A stretch of 64,000 bases of DNA, taken from the NCBI RefSeq assembly GCF_036347135.1, contig NZ_CP108938.1, positions 5,890,001 through 5,954,000 on the forward strand, given 5' to 3'. Shown piece by piece: positions 26,177 through 34,007 of this stretch. How positions within the stretch are numbered: the first letter of the stretch is position 1; every line of letters begins with the position of its first letter. The notes under the pieces were generated by a model, which was not told where the DNA came from, made no database searches, and was given only the letters and a program-made list of their open reading frames with translations. Source of the stretch: Streptomyces sp. NBC_00775. Its GTDB lineage: Bacteria; Actinomycetota; Actinomycetes; Streptomycetales; Streptomycetaceae. Made by a program: the position numbers and the translations under genes.

Positions 26177-27667
26177 ATGTCCGACACCCTTGCCCGACCC
26201 GCCGACGCCGGAGGCTCAACGCGGTCGAACGCCGTGGTGGCGGTGCTGGCCCTCGCCGGAATCGTCGTCTCGTTGATGCAGACCCTGGTGATCCCGATCG
26301 TCCCGGAGCTGCCGAAGCTCCTGCACGCCTCGGCGTCGGACACCATCTGGGCGGTCACCGCCACACTGCTCGCCGCCTCCGTCGCCACGCCGGTCGTCGG
26401 CCGCCTCGGCGACATGTTCGGCAAGCGCCGCCTGCTCCTGGTCAGCATCGTCCTGCTGGTGGCCGGTTCGGTCGTCTGCGCGCTGAGCGACTCCCTGGCC
26501 CCGATGATCATCGGACGGACTCTGCAAGGCCTGGCCGCCGCTGTCGTCCCGCTCGGCATCAGCATCATGCGTGACGTCCTGCCCAAGGAGCGGCTCACCA
26601 GCTCCATCGCGCTCATGAGCGCCTCGCTGGGAGTGGGCGGCGCCCTCGGCCTGCCCACCGCCGCCTTCATCGCCGACCGCTACAACTGGCACATCCTGTT
26701 CTGGACGTCCGCCGCCCTCGGCGCCGTCGCCTTCGCCCTCGTCCTGACCCTCGTACCCGAGTCCACGGTGCGCGCCGGCGGCCGCTTCGACCTGATCGGT
26801 GCCATCGGCCTGTCGACCGCCCTGGTCTCCCTGCTGCTGGCCGTCTCCAAGGGCTCCACGTGGGGCTGGAGCAGCGGCACCACCCTCGGCCTGTTCGCCA
26901 CGGCGGTCGTCGTGCTGCTGGCCTGGGGCGCGTACGAGCTGCGCACCGACCAGCCGCTGGTGGACCTTCGCACCCTCGCCCGCCGTCAGGTGCTCTTCAC
27001 CAACCTCGCCTCGGTGGCCTTCGGCTTCTCGATGTTCGCGATGTCCCTGGTCCTGCCGCAGCTGCTCCAGCTCCCCGAGCAGACCGGCTACGGCCTCGGC
27101 AAGTCCATGCTGACCGTCGGCCTGGTGCTGGCCCCGCAGGGCCTGGTGATGATGGCCATGGCGCCGGTCTCCGCCGCCATCACCAAGGCCAAGGGCCCGA
27201 AGATCACCCTCATGATCGGCGCGGTCATCGTGGCCGCCGGATACAGCCTCAACATCGTGCTGATGTCCGAGGTCTGGCACCTCGTCCTGGTCTCCTGCGT
27301 CATCGGCGCCGGTGTCGGCTTCGCCTACGGCGCGATGCCCGCGCTCATCATGGGCGCCGTGCCCGCCACCGAGACGGCCGCCGCGAACAGCCTCAACACC
27401 CTGATGCGGTCCATCGGTACGTCGTTCGCCAGCGCCCTCGCCGGTGTGATCCTGGCCCAGATGACCACCACCTTCGGCACCACCGCCCTGCCCTCCGAGA
27501 ACGGCTTCAAGACGGTCATGGCCATCGGCGCCGGTGCCGCGGCCCTCGCCTTCGTCCTCGCCTCCTTCCTGCCGGGCCGCCGGACGGCCACGGCGCAGGC
27601 GGCGCCGGTGACCGCGGGGCAGGACGAGCGGGCCGAGATCTCGGAGGCCTCCGGCGCCAAGGCCTAG
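26177..27667 (+). CDS. MFS transporter, DHA2 (EmrB/QacA-like) family
   Basis: 496 residues, about 14 hydrophobic segments. Motif A-like GRLGDMFGKRRLLL between helices 2 and 3; motif C-like GVGGALGLPTAAFIADRYNW in helix 5. Proton-driven export of drugs or own metabolites across the inner membrane. GGAGG nine bases before the ATG. Single gene with its own repeat operator and a terminator behind. Confidence 0.9.
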   Translation: MSDTLARPADAGGSTRSNAVVAVLALAGIVVSLMQTLVIPIVPELPKLLHASASDTIWAVTATLLAASVATPVVGRLGDMFGKRRLLLVSIVLLVAGSVVCALSDSLAPMIIGRTLQGLAAAVVPLGISIMRDVLPKERLTSSIALMSASLGVGGALGLPTAAFIADRYNWHILFWTSAALGAVAFALVLTLVPESTVRAGGRFDLIGAIGLSTALVSLLLAVSKGSTWGWSSGTTLGLFATAVVVLLAWGAYELRTDQPLVDLRTLARRQVLFTNLASVAFGFSMFAMSLVLPQLLQLPEQTGYGLGKSMLTVGLVLAPQGLVMMAMAPVSAAITKAKGPKITLMIGAVIVAAGYSLNIVLMSEVWHLVLVSCVIGAGVGFAYGAMPALIMGAVPATETAAANSLNTLMRSIGTSFASALAGVILAQMTTTFGTTALPSENGFKTVMAIGAGAAALAFVLASFLPGRRTATAQAAPVTAGQDERAEISEASGAKA

Positions 27668-27685
27668 GCTCCCGCACTCACCGAA

Positions 27686-27735
27686 CCGGGCGGTCGTCGT
27701 CCCGCATCAGCGGGGGGGACGGCCGCCCGGCCTTT
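27686..27735 (+). terminator. terminator after MFS gene
   Basis: CCGGGCGGTCGTC and GACGGCCGCCCGG form the stem, followed by CCTTTTG. 19 bases after the stop. Confidence 0.75.
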
Positions 27736-27901
27736 TGCCGTACGGGAATGGGGTCGCCGTCTGCTGCCTCCGACGTCTCCCTTGCCCAGCGCGAGCGTGG
27801 TGGCTGTGGTGGCCGTGGTGGCACAAACTGCCATCCATGCAGAAGTTGTCATCCATCCGGTGTTCACCGCGATGTCGGCCCGTGCACACAGCATCCGCCT
27901 C

Positions 27902-28978
27902 ATGAAGAAGCACACTCTTGCCGGCGCCGCCCTCGCCCTCATGGCCATCACCGCCGTCTCCGTCTCGCTCACCGCGCCCGCCGCCTTCGCCGCCCCGGCC
28001 GCGCACACCTCCGCGTCCCACCGCATCCCCTTCACGGCCGCGACGGTGACCGCCGGCGACGACGGCTCGTACCGCATCGTCTGGACCGCGCCCGGTACCC
28101 GCGCGGTGACCATCCGCGCCAACGGGCATGTCGTCGCGCGCGGCGGCGCCCAGGGCGACGTCACCGTGAGCGGGCTGCCCGCCGCCGACCGGCAGTGGTT
28201 CGACCTCGTGCCCGAGCGCGGCGGCTCGCTCCACCTCGCCGACCGGTTCGTCAAGCTCGACGGAGCCGTCAACTTCCGTGACGCGGGCGGCTATCGGACG
28301 GCGGACGGCCACTGGGTGAAGATGGGCGAGATCTACCGCTCCGACGCCCTCAACAAGCTCACCGACGCCGACCTCGCGAAGCTGGAGCGTCTGGGGATCA
28401 GCTCGGTGTACGACCTGCGCATGGCGTCCGAGCGCACCTCCGCGCCCGACCGTGTGCCGTCCGGCGCGACCTACAACGTCGCCGACGTCCTCGCCGGTTC
28501 CTCCACCTTCGCCTCGATGCCCACCACCGAGGACGAGGCCGTCCAGATGATGGTCGGCGGCGAGAAGTTCATGGTCAGCGGGGACACCGCACGCGCCGCC
28601 TACAGCGCGGTGTACGCCGGTGTCGTCGACGACGACCAGCACGGCCTGCTGTACCACTGCACCGCGGGCAAGGACCGTACCGGCTGGTCCAGCGCGGCCC
28701 TCCTCACGGCCCTGGGCGTGCCGCGCGCGACGGTCATGGACGACTACCTCGCCAGCAACACCTATCGCGCCGCGGTCAACGCCGCCACGCTCGCCTCGAT
28801 GCCCGCCGCCCAGGCCAAGGTGTACAAGCCGCTCCTCGACGTCCGCGCCGAGTACCTCAACTCCGGCTTCGACGAGGTGAGCGACAAGTACGGCTCGTTC
28901 ACCTCGTACCTGCGCGAGGGCGTGGGCATCGACGCGCGTGAACTCCGTGACCTGAAGAGGGATCTGCTCGTCGGCTGA
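27902..28978 (+). CDS. secreted tyrosine-phosphatase-like protein
   Basis: 358 residues. Signal peptide MKKHTLAGAALALMAITAVS... cleaved about residue 30 (FAAPA). P-loop HCTAGKDRTG with Cys253 and Arg259, the CX5R motif of the dual-specificity / PtpB-like phosphatases (Y_phosphatase3 family); NFRDAGGYR near 124 is the matching N-terminal motif. Likely acts outside the cell on phospho-protein or phosphoinositide. ATG at 27872 is an alternative start. Stops 22 bases from a convergent gene. Confidence 0.9.
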   Translation: MKKHTLAGAALALMAITAVSVSLTAPAAFAAPAAHTSASHRIPFTAATVTAGDDGSYRIVWTAPGTRAVTIRANGHVVARGGAQGDVTVSGLPAADRQWFDLVPERGGSLHLADRFVKLDGAVNFRDAGGYRTADGHWVKMGEIYRSDALNKLTDADLAKLERLGISSVYDLRMASERTSAPDRVPSGATYNVADVLAGSSTFASMPTTEDEAVQMMVGGEKFMVSGDTARAAYSAVYAGVVDDDQHGLLYHCTAGKDRTGWSSAALLTALGVPRATVMDDYLASNTYRAAVNAATLASMPAAQAKVYKPLLDVRAEYLNSGFDEVSDKYGSFTSYLREGVGIDARELRDLKRDLLVG

Positions 28979-29000
28979 GGCGTTTCAGGTCTGCCCCGGG

Positions 29001-29672
29001 TCAGTCGGCGTAGTCCTTGAGCTTCTCGGTGTCGAGGGTGATGTTGACGGGGGAGGGGAGCTCGACCGTGGAGCCCCACGGGTAGGAGGCCGCCTGCTGG
29101 TAGCGGCCGTCTTTCGGCTCGCTGAACACGGTGACGGTGTTGTTGTCGCGGTCGATGAGGAGGTAGACGGGGATGTCGGCTTCCGCGTAGCCGACGGGCT
29201 TGTCGATGCGGTCGCGCTGGTTGGTGTCCCGGTCGTGGGAGGTGATCTCGACGGCCATGAGGGCGCCGTCGGATTCGGACCACTCGCCGTGGCCCCTGAA
29301 GTGGTCCACCGGTGCCAGGAAACCGTCCGTGCGGGCGCGGCCCTTGCGGTATGCCTCGGCCTTGACGCCTCGCTCGGGCATGAGGTTCAGCTCGGGGCGT
29401 TGCTGCATGCACTGGCGCAGCAGCCACATGAAGATCGACGTGTGGTTGCCGTCCGGCAGGGCCTTGACCTCTAGTTTCCCGTTGACGTACTCAAGCCGCA
29501 CAGTCTCCGGTGCCCGGCGCTCCAGTTCCTCGAAGTCCTCGACGCTGAGCGGGTCCTTGGTGCGGAGCCGCCCGTCGACGAATTCGAGCCTGACGTTCGG
29601 CGGTGCAACGGCGACCAGGTCTTCGAAGTCCTCGATGGGCATCTGCGGACGTTCGGCGGTGCTGGGGGTCAT
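29001..29672 (-). CDS. Uma2-family putative nuclease with a doubled N-terminal motif
   Basis: 223 residues. PD-(D/E)xK-like core: RARTDGFLAP (D116), LMAVEITSHDRDT (E142), DKPVGYAEADIPVYLLID (K158). Uma2 (DUF820) proteins are multicopy in Streptomyces and mostly uncharacterised. Residues 11-38 (MPIEDFEDLVAVAPPNVRLE, then FVDGRLRTK) and 42-70 (LSVEDFEELERRAPETVRLE, then YVNGKLEVK) are a tandem duplication of the normal single N-terminal module. Single gene. Confidence 0.85.
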   Translation of the reverse strand: MTPSTAERPQMPIEDFEDLVAVAPPNVRLEFVDGRLRTKDPLSVEDFEELERRAPETVRLEYVNGKLEVKALPDGNHTSIFMWLLRQCMQQRPELNLMPERGVKAEAYRKGRARTDGFLAPVDHFRGHGEWSESDGALMAVEITSHDRDTNQRDRIDKPVGYAEADIPVYLLIDRDNNTVTVFSEPKDGRYQQAASYPWGSTVELPSPVNITLDTEKLKDYAD

Positions 29673-29731
29673 GGGCTCGCCTCCTCCCTTTCATCGTGCC
29701 CCGGCTGCGTGCCTTCGGACTGTTGGAGCCG

Positions 29732-30595
29732 TCATACGCGTGGCCTTTCTCTTCGGTCGAGCATCGCCGCGCGGGTCGCGGCGGCATGGGCGTGCACTGC
29801 GGCGGACGTCAGCGGGGCAGCCGGACGCGAGGCTGCTTCGCCCCGGCACGGGCCGCAGATGCCGCCCGGCAGCGCCTCCGGCCGCCCCGGGATGCCGCAC
29901 TTCGCGCACTCCAGTACGCGGAGCGGCGGGCAGGGCGCGGGCTCCGGCGGCAGCTTGCTGGTCAGGCGCTTGCGGACCAGCGCCGCCGGGCTGTGGACCG
30001 GGACCGGGAGACCTGCGGTCAGGGCGCGCAGTACGGCCTCGTCGGTGGCTCCCCGCGCGAACCAGTCCGCCACCAGCGGAGCCAACTCCGCGCACTCGGC
30101 CTGCGAGAGGGACAGAGCCGGGGTCGTACGGCCGAGGGCCGCGAGCAGGATGTACGCCCGGGAGCGCGTCGGGCTCCGGCGTTCCGGAGACTCCTGCGGT
30201 ACGTCGCCCCGCGTGAACGCCGCCCACCAGTCGTCGTCCCGCGCCGTTCGCGAGAACCACGTTCGGGTGATCCAGCGTGGGCTGCCGGAGTCGGCCAGAT
30301 GTTCGCGGCCTCGGCGCAAGTGCCCTGCCCGGTGGAGGTTGTTGAGGGCCGTGCGTAAGGCGCATTGGCCGTACGGGAGGTGCTTGGCCAGCGTCTTTAC
30401 GGAGATGTCGGCGCCGCCCGGGAGGCGGTCGATGTACGCGGCGATGGCTGCTTCGCGGGGTGGGAGGTGCGCGAAGTCGTGCCGGGTGCGGGGGAGTTGG
30501 TCCGGAGCGTTGAGCTTTCCGTAGCCCGGATTGGCCAGGGGGTGGGGGAGGGCGTGCGCAGAGCGGGGGGCAGCACTAAAGTTGGCTTCAGCCAC
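29732..30595 (-). CDS. helix-turn-helix (MarR-like) protein
   Basis: 287 residues from the GTG at 30595 (VAEANFSAAP); an upstream GTG at 30646 lies in a hairpin and is less likely. Winged-helix segment about 55-100: HLPPREAAIAAYIDRLPGGA, then ISVKTLAKHLPYGQCALRTA. Near the C-terminus CAKCGIPGRPEALPGGICGP with Cys pairs suggests a zinc ribbon. This HTH plus zinc-ribbon type is frequent in Streptomyces, of unknown role. Preceded by a strong hairpin. Confidence 0.72.
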   Translation of the reverse strand: MAEANFSAAPRSAHALPHPLANPGYGKLNAPDQLPRTRHDFAHLPPREAAIAAYIDRLPGGADISVKTLAKHLPYGQCALRTALNNLHRAGHLRRGREHLADSGSPRWITRTWFSRTARDDDWWAAFTRGDVPQESPERRSPTRSRAYILLAALGRTTPALSLSQAECAELAPLVADWFARGATDEAVLRALTAGLPVPVHSPAALVRKRLTSKLPPEPAPCPPLRVLECAKCGIPGRPEALPGGICGPCRGEAASRPAAPLTSAAVHAHAAATRAAMLDRRERPRV

Positions 30596-30623
30596 GGGAT
30601 CGCGCTTTCGATCTCGGAGGTCA

Positions 30624-30658
30624 AACCCCCGCAGGTGCTCCAACACCTAGCGGGGGTT
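30624..30658 (-). promoter_or_regulatory. hairpin in the leader of the HTH gene
   Basis: AACCCCCGC-AGGTG-(6 nt)-CACCT-A-GCGGGGGTT: a 14-bp stem with one bulge. On the minus strand the loop reads TTGGAG. It lies 29 bases before the preferred start. It could end the upstream minus-strand operon or act as a leader element. Confidence 0.5.
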
Positions 30659-30732
30659 GTTCGTTATGCGGGCACGCTAACCCCTCGTCACTGTGCGTGG
30701 CAAGCCGATCGCGTCAAGTCAACTCGCGGGGA

Positions 30733-30759
30733 GGGAGGGCGGGTTGAGGCCCGCCTCCC
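30733..30759 (-). terminator. terminator after the XRE/DUF397 operon
   Basis: GGGAGGGCGGG and CCCGCCTCCC with one bulge and a short loop, 62 bases past the stop of the membrane protein gene. Confidence 0.6.
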
Positions 30760-30820
30760 GTTCCTTGCAAAGAGGGCTCGGAGCTGGGGGCTTGAGCTTC
30801 GGACGGTCGTCGGCCTCAGA

Positions 30821-31309
30821 TCATCCGCAGCCGCCGTCGGTGACGTCGATGGAGAGCTTCGTGTTCGGGTTCGCGCTCGCGTTCGTCTTCGTCCCGTCGA
30901 GCTGCATCGCGATGACGTGCATGCAGAACTTCGCGTCCGTTCCGTCGCCGGTGACCGTGTAGTCGTACGGGCCTGTGGAGACCCTGACTCCGTACGACGG
31001 TCCCTTTCCGGTCTGTTCCACGGCGCCCTTGATGGTCTCGCCGTAGCCCAGATACGCGTCGGTGTACTGCGGCTCCCTCTCCAGGTCCTGCGCCGCCTGG
31101 TGCACCGCCGAGCGCAGCTCGCCCTCACTCCAGCTGGTGTTCGGGTGGGACGAGCTTGCCCGGAGGTAGTACATGCCGCCCACCGCGAGGAGCAGCGAGC
31201 CGATGATCAGGACGAGGCCAAAGGGGTTGTTCGGGTTGTAGACGTACCGGTTTGTGCCCCATTTGCTTCTGACGAAGACCGGTTCGTCGTCACGGGGGCT
31301 GCCGCTCAA
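30821..31309 (-). CDS. small membrane protein coupled to the DUF397 gene
   Basis: 162 residues from a TTG at 31309 that overlaps the upstream TGA by 4 bases (TTGA); no ATG or GTG lies before the membrane helix. One transmembrane segment at about 28-46 (FGLVLIIGSLLLAVGGMYYL), then an outer part with no known domain (SWSEGELRSAVHQAAQDLER; GPYDYTVTGDGTDAKFCMHV). Family not recognised. The overlap makes it part of the XRE-DUF397 operon, where extra genes of this kind are not standard. Confidence 0.7.
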   Translation of the reverse strand: MSGSPRDDEPVFVRSKWGTNRYVYNPNNPFGLVLIIGSLLLAVGGMYYLRASSSHPNTSWSEGELRSAVHQAAQDLEREPQYTDAYLGYGETIKGAVEQTGKGPSYGVRVSTGPYDYTVTGDGTDAKFCMHVIAMQLDGTKTNASANPNTKLSIDVTDGGCG

Positions 31310-31584
31310 TGGGCCGCCTGGGCCGAGTCTTTGACGTTCGCGATGAACATGGACCAGGCGGCGGTCCGGAACGCGAGCTTCGGGCCGTGGGGGTTCTTGG
31401 AGTCGCGGACGGGGACGAGGGTGGGGTGCCCGTCGGCGACCTCCAGGCAGTCGTTGCCGCCGCCCCCGCTGTACGTCGACTTGCGCCAGCGGGCGACTTC
31501 GAGGCAGTCGGCACCGTCGCCGCCGCTGTAGCTGGACTTGTGCCATATGGCCGTGCTCAGGTCGTAGTCAGGGAAGTTCCTCAT
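31306..31584 (-). CDS. DUF397 protein with a doubled signature motif
   Basis: 92 residues. The DUF397 core W(H/R)KS(S/T)YSGG...DCLEVA occurs twice, at about 14-31 and 33-50, followed by one VRDSKNPHGPKLAFRTAAW segment. DUF397 proteins pair with XRE/DUF5753 regulators (WhiJ, Scr1 types) as antitoxin-like or modulator partners. Starts inside the 3' end of the XRE gene (17-base overlap), so the two are coupled. Confidence 0.88.
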   Translation of the reverse strand: MRNFPDYDLSTAIWHKSSYSGGDGADCLEVARWRKSTYSGGGGNDCLEVADGHPTLVPVRDSKNPHGPKLAFRTAAWSMFIANVKDSAQAAH

Positions 31585-32407
31585 GGCTGTAATCCTGCGC
31601 CAGCGCCTCGATCAGGGCCAGGGACTTCTGCGGGGAGAGGGCGGAGGCGGTGAGGAGTTCATAGGCGAGCTTGTGGTGCTTGACGGTGGCCGGGTCGTCT
31701 TCCAGCCGCCCGGTGCCGACCCCTTCGAGGTAGACCAGCGGAGGGGCGTCCTCGAACTCCATCAGCTTCAGCGAGCCGTCCATCGAGGTGTGCGCTCCCA
31801 CGCTGAACGGCAGCACCTGCACGATGACCCGGTTTCGGTGGGCCAGACCGGCGACGTGGCGCAGGGCCTCCGCCATCACCGCGCGGCCACCCGTTTCCCG
31901 GCGTAGCGCCGCCTCGTCAAGCACCGCCCACAACAACGGCTTTGTTGGGTCGTTGAGAAGGCGGGTCCGCTCCATCCGGCCATCCACCCACTCGTCGATC
32001 ACCTCCTCCGGTGCCGTCGGCGCGTAAGCGCGATTTACGGCCCGTGCGTACGCTGGCGTCTGGAGCAGCCCTGGGATCAGCAGCGGCGCGTACTGCCGGA
32101 TCGCCGTTGCGAACGTCTCCGCCTCCGCCGCCTCCGCGAACTGTTCGAGGTAGCGAGACTTGGCCGCGGCCCCGCAGTTACGTGTGAAGAAGTCCGCCAT
32201 GCCCAGGACTTCGTCCAGCATTCGTGCGTACTCCGGCTGCATCCGCCGGGTGCCCGCTTCCAACTGGCCGATGAACGAGCCGCTGACGAACAGTCGCCCG
32301 CCCAGCTCTTCCTGGCTGAGGCCCGCTTTCTCGCGGGCGTGGCGCAGCTCGGCGCCCAGCAGGGCGCGTGGCGACGAGGACGGGTCGAGATCCTTCGGGC
32401 CTGACAT
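31568..32407 (-). CDS. XRE-family regulator with DUF5753 (WhiJ/Scr1-like)
   Basis: 279 residues. N-terminal helix-turn-helix about 16-70 (LRHAREKAGLSQEELGGRLF, SGSFIGQLEAGTRRMQ). DUF5753 about 95-270 (YAPLLIPGLLQTPAYARAV, RNRVIVQVLPFSVGAHTSMD). Such regulators repress their own DUF397 partner and affect sporulation or antibiotic output in Streptomyces. An inverted-repeat candidate operator lies 68-102 bases upstream, shared with two divergent small genes. Confidence 0.92.
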   Translation of the reverse strand: MSGPKDLDPSSSPRALLGAELRHAREKAGLSQEELGGRLFVSGSFIGQLEAGTRRMQPEYARMLDEVLGMADFFTRNCGAAAKSRYLEQFAEAAEAETFATAIRQYAPLLIPGLLQTPAYARAVNRAYAPTAPEEVIDEWVDGRMERTRLLNDPTKPLLWAVLDEAALRRETGGRAVMAEALRHVAGLAHRNRVIVQVLPFSVGAHTSMDGSLKLMEFEDAPPLVYLEGVGTGRLEDDPATVKHHKLAYELLTASALSPQKSLALIEALAQDYSHEELP

Positions 32408-32474
32408 GGCAACTCCCTGTCACACAGGTGGGGTTGTTGGGACGCCATCTCTGGCCAGGTTAGACAGCAGATCG

Positions 32475-32509
32475 CCACGCTGTGTGTGAAATAGGAACAC
32501 TCAGCGTGG
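32475..32509. promoter_or_regulatory. inverted repeat in the XRE divergent promoter region
   Basis: Perfect 8-bp arms CCACGCTG (32475-32482) and CAGCGTGG (32502-32509) around 19 bases that hold an inner TGT/ACA. Sits between the XRE gene and the small gene at 32523, ending 13 bases from the latter's start. Likely autoregulatory operator. Confidence 0.5.
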
Positions 32510-32522
32510 AGGGAACAGAGCG

Positions 32523-32750
32523 ATGGAGATGACGTCGAGTAAGCGGCTGCGGCCCACCGAGGAGATCGTCGAGGAGTTGCGCGCGGCGCTCGTCGGGGTA
32601 GGCGTCGTGCTGCCCTCGCTGCGGGTCGACCCGGTCACCGGCGTGAGCGACGAACCCTTCGCCCTGGTCGCGCTCGGCCGCTGCAACGTCGGCACGGCGC
32701 AGAAGCTGACCGCCGTGCTGCGCGGGGCGGCCGCCGGAGGTGACTCGTGA
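32523..32750 (+). CDS. hypothetical small protein
   Basis: 75 residues, MEMTSSKRLRPTEEIVEELR; acidic N-terminal helix then a DPVTGVSDEPFALVALGRCN segment. No recognised domain. It is followed by a second small gene overlapping by 4 bases (GTGA), and both are divergent from the XRE gene, as seen at many XRE/DUF397 loci in Streptomyces. Confidence 0.7.
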   Translation: MEMTSSKRLRPTEEIVEELRAALVGVGVVLPSLRVDPVTGVSDEPFALVALGRCNVGTAQKLTAVLRGAAAGGDS

Positions 32751-32947
32751 CCGAGGAGTACGTGATCGACGTACGGGACGGGCGGCTCGGCCAGGTGATG
32801 GGGCGCGAGGGCGGCTACGTACAGCTGCGGCCCCTGGGCGGTGGCCTTGAGTGGGACTGCCCTGCGGACGCGCTCGGCGAAGCGCCGCCGGGTGAGGTGC
32901 TGCGGGCGCGGGTGCGGCTGATCAACGCGGAGGGGCGGCTGCCGTGA
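32747..32947 (+). CDS. hypothetical small protein
   Basis: 66 residues, starting VTEEYVIDVRDGRLGQVMG; beta-rich with YVQLRPLGGGLEWDC. Looks like a short beta-barrel or SH3-like fold, but I do not recognise a family. GTG start overlaps the TGA of the preceding gene, so translation is coupled. Confidence 0.68.
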   Translation: MTEEYVIDVRDGRLGQVMGREGGYVQLRPLGGGLEWDCPADALGEAPPGEVLRARVRLINAEGRLP

Positions 32948-33060
32948 GCCGGCGTCCGCGCCAAGGGTCGGTGATTGGCAGATCCGTACCGCGGATTGCC
33001 GCAGAACACGGGCCTGAAGCGGCACGCATCTGCCAATCGCTCGCCTCCTGAAGGGGGCGG

Positions 33061-33648
33061 CTACAAGTTGCCCATCGGTTCGATGTCCACCTTCACCGGG
33101 GTGCCCCAGATGCGCAGCACCTCGTAGTCCGTGAACTCGTGGACCAGGCGGTACGCCATGCCCGGGCGGGGGGTGCGGCGCTCGGCGGCCAGGTAGCGCT
33201 CGGCCTCCTGGCGGTCTCGGCGGGGGGTGCCGCAGAGCTGCCACGCCTGGCCGTTCCAGACCTCCGGGAGCCAGCGCTGCTGGGGCTGGGGGCGGTCGCC
33301 GCGGATGCCGTAGCGGGACATCGAGCGCTCCGGGGTCTCGTCCGGTGCGGGGGCGCGGCCGTGGCCGTACGCGTCGTTGACCTCGGTGCGGCGGGCGGTG
33401 CGGCGGCGGGTCTCGCAGAGGAGGCAGCGGTCGGGGGCGCTCTCGTCCACCGGGCCGTTCGGATGCTCGGCGCAGCGGGTCGTGGGCGCCGCCGTCGTCA
33501 CCGTCTCGTCCAGCAGGTCCAGGGCCCGCTTCAGATCGGCCTTGACCTCGTGCAGCTTCGCGTCGGGGGTGTCGGCGGTCAGCGCGTCGCCGTGCTCGCC
33601 GAGGACGCGCAGGGCCCGGCCGAGGGCGGTCAGCTGTGCGTGGTTCAT
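33061..33648 (-). CDS. hypothetical protein
   Basis: 195 residues. Begins MNHAQLTALGRALRVLGEHG; a helical N-terminal third is followed by a putative metal site (CAEHPNGPVDESAPDRCLLC) and a C-terminal beta region ending VKVDIEPMGNL. No recognised family. Preceded by GGTGGAGGA abutting the ATG. Reads like a phage- or plasmid-type accessory protein, but no other mobile genes are near. Confidence 0.65.
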   Translation of the reverse strand: MNHAQLTALGRALRVLGEHGDALTADTPDAKLHEVKADLKRALDLLDETVTTAAPTTRCAEHPNGPVDESAPDRCLLCETRRRTARRTEVNDAYGHGRAPAPDETPERSMSRYGIRGDRPQPQQRWLPEVWNGQAWQLCGTPRRDRQEAERYLAAERRTPRPGMAYRLVHEFTDYEVLRIWGTPVKVDIEPMGNL

Positions 33649-33716
33649 TCCTCCACCCTCGCACGCCCCACTGACAACGCCGCCGCTCGGCTGTCTCGAT
33701 GGCCCTGCCCAGCCGG

Positions 33717-33977
33717 TCAGGAGTGGTCGAGGACGTTTCCGTTCGAGCAGTTGTTGGCGGTGTCGCCGACCGAGGGCCCGCCCACGGGGACCACGGCGAG
33801 TTCCTGGAGGCACACAGTCGCCGCCGAGGAGTCCGAGTTGCTTGCCGCGTTCACGCCTCCGCCGAAGTTGGTGTCGTCGTCCGCGTGCGCGTGCGCGTGC
33901 GCGGGTGCGGCCAGGGCGAGGACGAGGGCAGAGAGGGCCAGGGCGGTGGCCGCGAGTGTCTTCTTCGTGATCTTCAT
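33717..33977 (-). CDS. small secreted protein
   Basis: 86 residues with a signal peptide (MKITKKTLAATALALSALVL, cleavage after AHA). A mature part of about 55 residues has two Cys (VCLQELAVVP; NNCSNGNVLDHS) that could form a disulfide. The HAHAHA stretch at the cleavage site comes from a GTGCGC tandem repeat. Similar short exported Cys-pair proteins are common in Streptomyces; function unknown. Confidence 0.7.
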   Translation of the reverse strand: MKITKKTLAATALALSALVLALAAPAHAHAHADDDTNFGGGVNAASNSDSSAATVCLQELAVVPVGGPSVGDTANNCSNGNVLDHS

Positions 33978-34007
33978 GACCGGGGAAACGATCACCCGCG
34001 AGAAGCG

